Source of the DNA: an uncultured Prevotella sp.
GTDB taxonomy: Bacteria > Bacteroidota > Bacteroidia > Bacteroidales > Bacteroidaceae
Reading direction: 5' to 3'
DNA: 57,300 nucleotides
Assembly: GCA_945830055.1 (NCBI GenBank)
Contig: CALZXH010000006.1
Location: 1-57,300, forward strand
The notes under the pieces were generated by a model. It saw nothing but the letters and a program-made list of their open reading frames with translations. It ran no database searches and was not told the DNA's origin. Made by a program: the position numbers and the translations under genes. Below, one piece after another: positions 1 through 6,341 of this stretch (position 1 is its first letter; each line of letters begins with the position of its first letter).

Positions 1-289
1 AAACTGGATTCATAGTTCTATGGTTTTATAGATGATTGTCCTGTAAAATGGTATATATAATATGACAGGAAAGCAAAAGAACAAAACCTGTTTAATATGA
101 TTTAACAATACAAAATAATGTTATGTAATTATTTTTATTTAAATTTGTGAAATAATCTTTACTGCAACAGGAAGAATATAAGGCTTGATATGGATCGCTT
201 GGTTTTCAAGTGATGGTGCCCCCATAGAGAGTAGAATACTTTAATAATTAAGCAGCGTGGGGTAGCTGCAAGGAAAATAAAATTACACT
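1..289. other. AT-rich upstream region, no gene seen
   Basis: No reading frame of note is visible. The stretch is AT rich and leads into the beta-barrel gene at 290. A short hairpin-like sequence (ATCGCTTG, loop GTTTT, CAAGTGAT) lies near 193-213. I could not find a clean TAnnTTTG promoter box; a weak candidate lies around 145-170. The left edge may cut a gene or element that starts outside the window. Confidence 0.4.
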
Positions 290-1168
290 ATGAAAAAGTT
301 ATTTGTTTTGCTCGCGGTGTGTGCAGGTGTAACCACTGCTACTGCACAGGAGTTGCCAAAAAAAGGTTCGATTATCACAGAAATTGGTTTTACTCCTTTC
401 AAAAGTAGCGGAGAGACATTCAAACTGAATGATGCCATGTTGAAGTTTCGTTATTTTGTGACAGACAAGGATGTGGTACGTTTGAAACTTGGGGTAGGAA
501 TTGACAACAACACAACAGATAATGCAACTTTCACTCATCCGCAGGATTTGTCTGGAAACTATGTACAAGTAGAGGACTATTCAAAGAAAACCACAAACAA
601 GAAATCAAACATACAGATTATGCTTGGTTATGAACGTCATTTTGCTCCGACGGGTCGTTTTGATGTTTATGCTGGTGCCGAAATCGGTTTTGAATGGAAT
701 AACAGAAGCGGAAGTATAGAAGAAAATGAACTTACTACAAGCTACAGTAATTCAAAACTGGATTATATAACACAAACAACAAAGAATACAGATTATACAG
801 ACATGACCCCAGACGGTGAACTTTCTTCTCATGCCTTTAAAGGAGGCGTCTTTGCAGGTCTTGACTTTTATATTTACAAGGGCTTGTATCTGGGAACCGA
901 GTTGGGCATTTCGTTCACATCCGGAAAAAGTCCTAATGGTTATTCTTCCTACAACTCTTCTACAGTTACAACGAATTCAAGCGGTGTAGTCACTTATGCG
1001 CAAAACGAGTCGTATTCAGGAGACACTGGTTTGACCACTACCAATACGACGATAAACAACCATACGACCACTACGGTTTATGCACAGCAGGCCAGTACCA
1101 CGGAAAGAAGTGCTACAAAATTGAAGCTTTATGTTGAACCTGCAATTCGTCTTGGTTGGAAGTTTTAA
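290..1168 (+). CDS. Outer-membrane beta-barrel protein
   Basis: A 292-residue secreted protein. It begins with a classical signal peptide (MKKLFVLLAVCAGVTTATAQ, likely cut after the Ala-Gln near residue 20). The body has alternating polar and hydrophobic strands rich in Tyr, Gly and Thr, for example the stretches around IMLGYERHFAP and DVYAGAEIGFEW. It ends with an aromatic-terminated strand (LYVEPAIRLGWKF), the usual C-terminal signature for insertion by the BAM complex. Low-complexity Ser/Thr/Asn stretches around residues 225-265 are probably surface loops. I infer a small porin-like or OmpW/OmpX-like barrel; substrate and function cannot be read from the sequence. It stands alone, with a long inverted repeat downstream that may end its transcript. 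Confidence 0.75.
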   Translation: MKKLFVLLAVCAGVTTATAQELPKKGSIITEIGFTPFKSSGETFKLNDAMLKFRYFVTDKDVVRLKLGVGIDNNTTDNATFTHPQDLSGNYVQVEDYSKKTTNKKSNIQIMLGYERHFAPTGRFDVYAGAEIGFEWNNRSGSIEENELTTSYSNSKLDYITQTTKNTDYTDMTPDGELSSHAFKGGVFAGLDFYIYKGLYLGTELGISFTSGKSPNGYSSYNSSTVTTNSSGVVTYAQNESYSGDTGLTTTNTTINNHTTTTVYAQQASTTERSATKLKLYVEPAIRLGWKF

Positions 1169-1208
1169 GAGCTTCATGTAACCTATACCTATACCTATTC
1201 TATACGGC

Positions 1209-1274
1209 GTGAGTTCAATGCAAGCACTGTATGACGGGTTTGCCCTTGTTGTACGTGACTTGCGTTGAACTCAC
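1209..1274. terminator. Long inverted repeat between convergent genes
   Basis: GTGAGTTCAATGCAAG at 1209-1224 is matched by CTTGCGTTGAACTCAC at 1259-1274, a 16-bp stem with one mismatch and a 34-base loop. It lies between two converging genes, so it may stop transcription from both sides, although neither arm has a clear T run. A threefold CCTATA repeat lies just before it, near 1182-1200. It could instead be a relic of a small palindromic element. Confidence 0.5.
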
Positions 1275-1398
1275 TTCAATGAAAGGTGGACGGTGTGCCC
1301 CCTCCTTATTCTTTTTAGTTTTCAGTACATTGGAAAAACAGGATTCACTTGTCTTCGACTGCTCCAAACGCTTGTTCGTTTACGATAGTTGTAAATGA

Positions 1399-2706
1399 TT
1401 ACTGTATCTGCTTTTGGAACAGATATGCCGCGAGGGCATAAAGGGGAATGTTCTCCATCCATTCCTGATCTACGTAAGGACACAGGGAGAGTCTCAGTCC
1501 CTTTGTGCCGTCGTTGTCTTTCACAAACTGCGCCAATGACTTGGAACGGACATTGGTGGAGGCTTTTACCTCTACGGGAACAATCTTTCCCCCCTGCTGA
1601 AATATGAAATCAATCTCTGCGGGTGTGCGGTCGTTGCTCCAGTAATAGGGATTCACATTGGATGCCACAAGTTCCTGCAACACGAACTGCTCAGCAAAAG
1701 CTCCCTTGAATTCTACAAACACCTGATTGTCCACCAGCATTTGATCGGCTGGAGCATCTGTCATGCACGCCAACAGGCCACCGTCCAAAAAGAACAGTTT
1801 GAAGGCATCGAGCGACTCGTAGAACTTGAGTGGCATCTTGGCTTCGCAGATGCGAGGAACGCGATGCACCAGTCCGGCATCCACCAACCACTGGATGGCC
1901 AGTTCAAAGTCAGAGGCTCTTGCCCCTTTCCTTATTGCCCCATAGATAAATTTCTTGTTCTCGTGTGCCAACTGGGAGGGCAGCGATGCCAAGACTTGAC
2001 CTATCCGCATGGACTCACGCGGGGATGTGTGTTTGGATATGTCGCGACGGTAAGCATTGAGAATGTCCGACTGCTCCTTTCTCACTTCCTTCAAGTCTCG
2101 GTTGGCAACATACCGTGACACCACCCTGGGCATACCGCCCACATAATAATATTGGCGTAGGAGATGTTCAAACTTGTCTCCCATCAAACTTATCGTTTGC
2201 CAGTCGCCCGACTCTAACAGTCTGTTCATCTCTGGCTTGCCTATGGCATCCACAAACTCTCCGAACGTCATGGGATGCATGTAGAGCATATCCACCTTGC
2301 CCACAGGAAAGGATTCTCCCCTGCCTAATGTGATGCCAAGTAGCGAACCTGCCACCATGATATGATGGCCTGGTGCCTTTTCACAGAAATACTTCAGACT
2401 GTGCAATCCTCTCGGCACCTCCTGTATTTCATCTAATATAATCAGCGTTTTGCCCTCAATGATTCTCACCCCCGTAATCACCTGCAGGGTGAGCAGGATG
2501 CGCTCCATGTCATAATCGGCTTCAAACAGTCCTTTCATCCGCGGCTCATCGTCGCAGTTGACGTATGCCACGGAGTCATATTCCTGGTCTCCGAAATGGC
2601 GCATTATCCATGTCTTGCCCACCTGTCGTGCTCCCAAAAGCATCAGGGGCTTACGGTTGGCATCAGTCTTCCATTTCAGTAACTCTCTGTATATTTTTCT
2701 TTTCAT
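1399..2706 (-). CDS. DUF4143-type AAA ATPase
   Basis: A 435-residue ATP-binding protein of the AAA_14/DUF4143 family, common in many copies in Bacteroidales; the cellular role is not established. A Walker A motif (LLGARQVGKTW, about residues 23-33) and a Walker B motif (LIILDEIQE) mark the N-terminal P-loop domain. The C-terminal DUF4143 part carries a PD-(D/E)xK-like pattern (AEIDFIF then VPVEVKAS), as in restriction-like nuclease folds. I chose the start at 2706 (MKRKIYREL) because a perfect -7 box lies only 25 bases upstream. The frame stays open further upstream only because it runs through a 33-bp tandem repeat, giving repeated MNHRKSV. Toxin-antitoxin or defence roles have been suggested for relatives, but nothing here proves one. 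Confidence 0.85.
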   Translation of the reverse strand: MKRKIYRELLKWKTDANRKPLMLLGARQVGKTWIMRHFGDQEYDSVAYVNCDDEPRMKGLFEADYDMERILLTLQVITGVRIIEGKTLIILDEIQEVPRGLHSLKYFCEKAPGHHIMVAGSLLGITLGRGESFPVGKVDMLYMHPMTFGEFVDAIGKPEMNRLLESGDWQTISLMGDKFEHLLRQYYYVGGMPRVVSRYVANRDLKEVRKEQSDILNAYRRDISKHTSPRESMRIGQVLASLPSQLAHENKKFIYGAIRKGARASDFELAIQWLVDAGLVHRVPRICEAKMPLKFYESLDAFKLFFLDGGLLACMTDAPADQMLVDNQVFVEFKGAFAEQFVLQELVASNVNPYYWSNDRTPAEIDFIFQQGGKIVPVEVKASTNVRSKSLAQFVKDNDGTKGLRLSLCPYVDQEWMENIPLYALAAYLFQKQIQ

Positions 2707-2730
2707 ACTGATAATAAATAATTTATGATG

Positions 2731-2738
2731 CAAATATA
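2731..2738 (-). promoter_or_regulatory. -7 promoter box of the DUF4143 ATPase gene
   Basis: On the reverse strand this reads TATATTTG, a perfect match to the Bacteroidetes -7 consensus TAnnTTTG. A TTGG sequence lies exactly 19 bases upstream (2758-2761), the right place for the -33 box. The -33 box falls inside the first 33-bp repeat unit, so the repeat array ends in the working promoter. The start codon at 2706 follows after about 25 bases. Confidence 0.7.
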
Positions 2739-2869
2739 CACTTTTTCGATGATTCATCCAAGTAAAACACACACTTTTTCGATGATTCATCCAATTAAAA
2801 TACACACTTTTTCGATGATTTATTCAAGCAAAATCAACACTTTTTCGATGATTCATCCAAGCCCATATA
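2738..2869. repeat. 33-bp tandem repeat, four units
   Basis: Units begin at 2738, 2771, 2804 and 2837. Each starts with ACACTTTTTCGATGAT and continues with a variable tail. Read on the reverse strand, each unit contains a TTGG or TTG -33-like box, a conserved 19-base spacer (ATGAATCATCGAAAAAGTG or close), and a following T-rich stretch where the -7 box would be. Only the unit next to the ATPase gene leads into a perfect TATATTTG; the 2837 unit leads into TGATTTTG, one base off. Unit length is a multiple of three, so the reverse frame stays open across the array. Confidence 0.85.
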
Positions 2870-2911
2870 TATTTTTCCAAGAAATGACGTGGCACTTTCG
2901 GAATATTTGTT

Positions 2912-2919
2912 TACATTTG
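2912..2919 (+). promoter_or_regulatory. Promoter of a decayed gene
   Basis: TACATTTG matches the TAnnTTTG consensus and lies 36 bases before the ATG at 2956, which opens a short broken reading frame with a signal-peptide-like start. No strong -33 box is seen. Confidence 0.45.
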
Positions 2920-2955
2920 CGAAGAGAATAGCTTGTAAACAAAAGAGAAGAGAGA

Positions 2956-3154
2956 ATGAAAGGATGGGTGTGGCTGATGCTGGTACGGATGGGCATGGCA
3001 GGGGGTGTGAGGGCTGCTGACAGAACGATTGCCGTGGCAGGCACGCCGCTGGCCGACATGGCGAGTGCCATGCCCGTGCCGCCACCACCGTCTCCGAGGG
3101 CTACAAGATAGAGATGCCGCGCATCCTTACGCTTGAGGCCGTGCTGCGCATGTA
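2956..3154 (+). pseudogene. Frameshifted remnant of a secreted protein
   Basis: An ATG at 2956 opens a frame that starts like a signal peptide (MKGWVWLMLVRMGMAGGVRA) and continues DRTIAVAGTPLADMAS before running into a proline-rich stretch and a stop near 3111. Shifting the frame near 3075 restores a sensible-looking sequence (ARAATTVSEGYKIEMPRILT) ending at TAG 3152-3154. I read this as a frameshifted N-terminal fragment of an exported protein. The family is not recognised. A MITE-like element begins 25 bases downstream, and the rest of the gene is missing. It could also be chance coding. Confidence 0.35.
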
Positions 3155-3179
3155 GATGGTAGGGGGCCGAGGGGACTTT

Positions 3180-3427
3180 TTAACCCAAATCGGCCATTAA
3201 ACTGTTATGCGCAAACATACTTTGGAATAAATCCGACCATTTCTCGCCATGGCATAGCTCAAGCACGCTTGGCTCTGCTCATTTGGCTTAACGAAATGGT
3301 TCTTTTTGTCATCTGTCTTTCCGTTTATCAGTTACAATGGAACCCCATTGCTCCCTCAAAACGTAAAGACATCTGTTCAAAAATATAAGCAGTTATCATC
3401 ATAACGCTAATGGCCGATTTGGGTTTA
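3180..3427 (+). mobile_element. MITE-like element, copy A
   Basis: A 248-bp unit bounded by 20-bp terminal inverted repeats: TTAACCCAAATCGGCCATTA at 3180-3199 and TAATGGCCGATTTGGGTTTA at 3408-3427. The repeat extends imperfectly inward (GTTATG on both arms). An internal inverted repeat, CCATTTC/GAAATGG, lies near 3238-3299. A second copy of the same length lies inverted at 5074-5321 and differs at only a small fraction of positions. There is no coding sequence inside, so it would need a transposase supplied from elsewhere. Target-site duplications are not obvious. Confidence 0.75.
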
Positions 3428-3815
3428 ATGGTTTGCATGATGGACTTCTGAACCTTGATTCACGGCAGTTGGAAAGACCGTTCCCAAGGAATCAGAGTAC
3501 AGTGTAAAAACCATTGATTTGCAAAACTGCCACTTTTGGAGCGCAAAACTGGCACTTTTAGAAACTGCCATAAATTGTATTGGAATTCGATAAGCCGTTG
3601 GCGTCTTCTCAGAATGCCCATTATCCGCTCATCATCAGCCACTTATTTCACAAAACAATCGCTGCGTTCATGTTTTCTTCTCCTCCCCTTGGGGAGGTCG
3701 GGTGGGGCCTTCATTCTTCCATCTCCTCCCCCTTGGGGAAGCCGGGACGGAGGTTTTTAATTCTTTAATCTTTTAATTCTTTAATTTCTGTCTTCCCCAA
3801 AGGGGAGAAGACAGA
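3428..3815. repeat. Non-coding stretch with GC-rich palindromes
   Basis: No gene is seen. The first half (3428-3660) has no recognisable content apart from a near-duplicate phrase (AAAACTGCCACTTTTGGAGC and AAAACTGGCACTTTTAG near 3523-3560). The second half holds three related palindromic blocks: CTCCCCTTGGGGAGGTCGGG near 3685-3712, CTCCCCCTTGGGGAAGCCGGG near 3724-3748, and TTCCCCAAAGGGGAGAAGAC near 3791-3812, separated by TTAATTCTTTAAT repeats. They resemble the GC-rich ends of the elements in the arginine operon. Confidence 0.5.
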
Positions 3816-4967
3816 CTAAAGCAGTGCCTCTATCGCTTGGTTCAGGTCGTCTATCTGCTGGCTGCGGCTCACCAGATTGTTCTCCCTGTCGATGAGGAAG
3901 AACTCGGGCACCTGCTGTACGTTGTACAGGGCGAGGTTGCGCGATTGGATACCGCCGGCATCAAATACGCTTATCCAGGGCAGTTGTGCTGTCTGCTGCT
4001 TCCAGTAGTGCTCGTTGCCGTCCAGGTCTATCTGGTAAATCTCCAGTCCCTGTGCATGGTATTTGTTGTAGAGTTCGCGCAGCATCAGTATGCGCTGTGG
4101 CGATTTCTCCATAGAGAAGGCATGGAAGTCCAGCAGCACCACCTTGCCCTTGAGCTGGCTCAGCGAGCGTAGTTTCCCTTTGTTGTCAGGCAGCTCTATG
4201 TCTATGAGTCCTGCTGTCTTGATGATGCCTGGATTCAGCTTCTTTGCCTGCTGTGCTCTCAGGATGCGCTCGTTTTTCATGCCCTCTATCGCCACATTGT
4301 GCAGGTGTGCGCCACGCAGTGAGCCTGGGTGATAGGTGTCCCATGCAGTGGCTACCGCAGCAAATATCTTGATGTCGTCTGCATTGTTCTGCGGGTCGAA
4401 TATCAGATACGGACCCAGCGTCTGGAACAGGGCGAAATAGGCCTCTGCACCCTTGGTATTTTGGATGATGAACTCCTTGATTACCTGTTGTTTGTAATCA
4501 TTTATCAGGTTCATGATGCTGTCTGCTGCAGTGGCTCTGTCCAGCATCTGATTGCTGTCGATGGCAATCACCTTTTCGGTGAGTCCTATCTGCATTACCG
4601 CCAGTTGCTTGATGCGTTGGCAGGCTTCCGAACCGCTCACCTCATATTCGGTAGGCATGGTGGCATACTGTGCCTTGACACCGATGGTTTCGGTAGAATC
4701 TACGGCAATGTTGATGATGCTGTTGGCAATACGCAGGCGGTAGAAGTCGGTAGTTTCCGGTTTCTCTCCATTGAAGTCAAACGTGCCCTCTTCCGAAAGT
4801 CTGGTGGAGTCGATGGTCACCGGACCCTCCAATGTCACATGTTCCAGATAGAGGATGGAGTCAGGTGCTCCGCTGATGCTGCCTTCAATACGGAATCCGT
4901 CGGGCTTGCATGCTGTTGCCAGCAGTACTGCCAAAGCCCATAATATATTATATTTCATGCTTTTCAT
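3816..4967 (-). CDS. TlpA/AhpC-like thioredoxin-fold lipoprotein without CxxC
   Basis: A lipoprotein of about 383 residues. The start is uncertain: an ATG at 4967 gives MKSMKYNILWALAV, one at 4958 gives MKYNILW, and an upstream ATG at 5000 is also open. The lipobox is LLATAC, so the Cys would be lipidated. The N-terminal part (FRIEGSISGAPDSILYLEHV) matches the DUF4369-type beta domain common in Bacteroidales thiol-disulfide proteins. The C-terminal part has a thioredoxin fold (KGKVVLLDFHAFSME, then VPEFFLIDRENNLVSRS). Where redox-active relatives have WCGPC, this protein has FSMEKS, so it should not be an oxidoreductase. It lies between two inverted MITE copies. Function unknown; a binding or folding role at the periplasmic face of a membrane is possible. 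Confidence 0.75.
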   Translation of the reverse strand: MKSMKYNILWALAVLLATACKPDGFRIEGSISGAPDSILYLEHVTLEGPVTIDSTRLSEEGTFDFNGEKPETTDFYRLRIANSIINIAVDSTETIGVKAQYATMPTEYEVSGSEACQRIKQLAVMQIGLTEKVIAIDSNQMLDRATAADSIMNLINDYKQQVIKEFIIQNTKGAEAYFALFQTLGPYLIFDPQNNADDIKIFAAVATAWDTYHPGSLRGAHLHNVAIEGMKNERILRAQQAKKLNPGIIKTAGLIDIELPDNKGKLRSLSQLKGKVVLLDFHAFSMEKSPQRILMLRELYNKYHAQGLEIYQIDLDGNEHYWKQQTAQLPWISVFDAGGIQSRNLALYNVQQVPEFFLIDRENNLVSRSQQIDDLNQAIEALL

Positions 4968-5025
4968 AACTTTGTCAGATAGATTCTTCGGTGTCATCAT
5001 TAGTTTATCGTTTGATTAGATACTG

Positions 5026-5033
5026 CAAAATTA
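5026..5033 (-). promoter_or_regulatory. -7 box of the TlpA-like lipoprotein gene
   Basis: On the reverse strand this reads TAATTTTG, matching TAnnTTTG. It lies 26 bases before the ATG at 5000 and 59 before the one at 4967. Confidence 0.5.
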
Positions 5034-5073
5034 TTAAAAAATGGCAGAATAACCTCATTCTCGTCCTTTTTAT

Positions 5074-5321
5074 TTAACCCAAATCGGTCATTAGCGTTAT
5101 GATGATAACATCTTGTATTTTTGAGCAGATTTCTTTTCGGTTTGAGGGAGCAATGGGGTTCCATTGTAACTGAAAAGCGGAAAGACAGATGACAAAAAGA
5201 ACCATTTCGTTAAGCCAAATGAGCAGAGCCAAGCGTGCTTGAGCTATGCCATGGCGAGAAATGGTCGGATTTATTCCAAAGTATGTTTGCGCCGAACAGT
5301 CTAATGACCGATTTGGGTTTA
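5074..5321 (-). mobile_element. MITE-like element, copy B (inverted)
   Basis: The second 248-bp copy, in opposite orientation to the one at 3180-3427. Ends are TTAACCCAAATCGGTCATTA at 5074-5093 and TAATGACCGATTTGGGTTTA at 5302-5321. The internal sequence follows copy A closely along its whole length. The right-hand flank reads GGGTTTAATG in both copies. Together the copies form a composite-like pair around the lipoprotein gene. Confidence 0.75.
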
Positions 5322-5373
5322 ATGACGGGCGGTTTGGGATGAACGGCTGTAATCAATTTATGGGACACCCCCT

Positions 5374-5553
5374 CTAATCCTTCCGGAGGCTCTTGATGTC
5401 GTAGCCTATCTTCTTGAAGGCAGTGGCATAGTCGCTAAACGAAGTTTTCCTGCCGTCATAAACGATGGTTACAGTTTGGTCGGGTACGGAGGTCTCAATC
5501 TTCTTCGTTCCTTTGACCGCACGTTGTTCGGTCAAGTGATTGACGGAGGTCGG
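5374..5553 (-). pseudogene. Remnant of a heavy-metal-associated domain protein
   Basis: On the reverse strand an open stretch of 59 codons ends at 5374 with ...TVTIVYDGRKTSFSDYATAF and KKIGYDIKSLRKD. This is the second half of an HMA-type (CopZ-like) metal-binding domain, where the phrase VKGxKKxET then TVTxxYD and AFKKxGYD is typical. The N-terminal half, including the metal-binding CxxC, is absent; an in-frame stop lies upstream at 5554-5556 in a short tandem repeat. I therefore call it a truncated pseudogene. It lies 52 bases from MITE copy B. Confidence 0.55.
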
Positions 5554-5602
5554 TCAATTGATTGACCTCGGTCGGTCGATTGGCTGACGTCGTGCGGTCG
5601 AT
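5529..5602. repeat. 22-bp tandem palindromic repeat, locus 1
   Basis: Three 22-bp units start at 5529, 5551 and 5573, with a partial fourth at 5595. Each begins CGGTC(A/G)A and contains an inverted arrangement, clearest in the middle unit (GGTCAATTGATTGACC). Units have diverged from each other. The same layout with unrelated sequence occurs at 28792-28870 and 51063-51158. Confidence 0.65.
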
Positions 5603-5820
5603 GATAGGAATGCGGAGATAACGGAATAAGAATGGCCTCTATGGCTTGATTATTATGGTTACTATGGCGATAACTGATTACTGGTTTTCTTGTCTTGTCG
5701 CTCTCCGTATTCTTATGGATATTGCTCCACCTGTTATGGCTTTTCTTCGGTGACTATAATTGACTGAAAAGCAATGATTTACAAATTGCTATTAAATTTC
5801 TTGGAAATAATTGCAAAAAA
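5603..5820. other. Non-coding spacer before mraZ
   Basis: No convincing gene is seen. The sequence is AT rich toward its right end and leads into the MraZ boxes. An ATG at 5774 opens a frame joined to mraZ, but its first 40 residues would cover the promoter and operator, so I do not accept it as the start. Confidence 0.45.
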
Positions 5821-5850
5821 TGTGTGGGGAAAAGTGGGGAAAAGTGGGGA
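5821..5850 (+). promoter_or_regulatory. MraZ operator, three direct repeats
   Basis: Three GTGGGGA repeats in perfect 10-bp phase: TGTGTGGGGA 5821-5830, AAAGTGGGGA 5831-5840 and AAAGTGGGGA 5841-5850. MraZ is known to bind several GTGG or TGGG direct repeats about 10 bp apart in front of its own operon. The array ends 8 bp before the -7 box, so it covers the -33 region; bound MraZ should block or alter transcription of the whole dcw cluster. Confidence 0.85.
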
Positions 5851-5858
5851 ATTTGTTG

Positions 5859-5866
5859 TAACTTTG
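5859..5866 (+). promoter_or_regulatory. -7 box of the dcw operon promoter
   Basis: TAACTTTG is a perfect TAnnTTTG box, 27 bases before the mraZ ATG. The expected -33 position (about 5836-5839) falls in the second and third MraZ repeats, where no TTTG is present. Transcription may therefore depend on other contacts or be weak unless MraZ acts. Confidence 0.7.
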
Positions 5867-5893
5867 AACCCGAATATATTTAAATCGGTGAAA

Positions 5894-6334
5894 ATGCGGT
5901 TTTTAGGGAATATTGAGGCTAAAGCAGACAGCAAAGGACGCGTTTTTTTGCCCGCTGTGTTCCGCAAGGAGATACAGCAGGCAGAAGAGGTGCGCTTAGT
6001 AATGCGCAAAGACGTGTTCGAAGACTGTCTGGTGCTTTTTCCCGAAAGCGTGTGGAACCAAAGGCTGGATGCCCTGCGCCAGCGCCTTAGCGAGTGGAAT
6101 GCAGTGCACCAGCGCATCTACCGGCAGTATGTGAGCGGCGTGGAAATCGTGGCTCTCGATGCCAACGGCAGATTTCTCATCCCCAAACGCTACATGCAGA
6201 TGGCAGGAATCAACCAGGATGTGATGTTCATTGGCATGGGCGATACCATAGAGATATGGAGCAGGGAAAAGACGGCAGTTCCCTTTGTAGAGCCTGCCGA
6301 TTTCAGGAGTCAGTTAGAGCAATTGATGGGATAA
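5894..6334 (+). CDS. mraZ: Transcriptional regulator MraZ
   Basis: A 146-residue member of the MraZ family, a cytoplasmic DNA-binding ring that controls the dcw cluster. Two SpoVT/AbrB-like halves are visible: one near residues 3-50 (IEAKADSKGRVFLPAVFRK) and one near 75-125 (VALDANGRFLIPKRYMQMAG). Each carries the DxxGRxxxP pattern typical of the family. The start at 5894 (MRFLGNIEAK) is preferred because the family begins this way and because the promoter and operator lie just before it. It is followed after 7 bases by rsmH, as in nearly all bacteria with this cluster. Three GTGGGGA repeats upstream point to autoregulation. Confidence 0.93.
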   Translation: MRFLGNIEAKADSKGRVFLPAVFRKEIQQAEEVRLVMRKDVFEDCLVLFPESVWNQRLDALRQRLSEWNAVHQRIYRQYVSGVEIVALDANGRFLIPKRYMQMAGINQDVMFIGMGDTIEIWSREKTAVPFVEPADFRSQLEQLMG

Positions 6335-6341
6335 ATACACC

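Noticed and set aside
2707..2805. Upstream extension of the DUF4143 ATPase giving MNHRKSV repeats
   Set aside because: The extension lies upstream of a perfect promoter box and consists of the 33-bp repeat read in frame; it would not be transcribed from that promoter.
2738..2869. CRISPR array
   Set aside because: Units are directly abutting 33-mers with no unique spacers and no cas genes nearby; the arrays at 5529, 28792 and 51063 fail for the same reason.
5774..5893. Upstream extension of MraZ by 40 residues
   Set aside because: The extension would cover the -7 box and the MraZ operator, and MraZ proteins start at MRFLGN.
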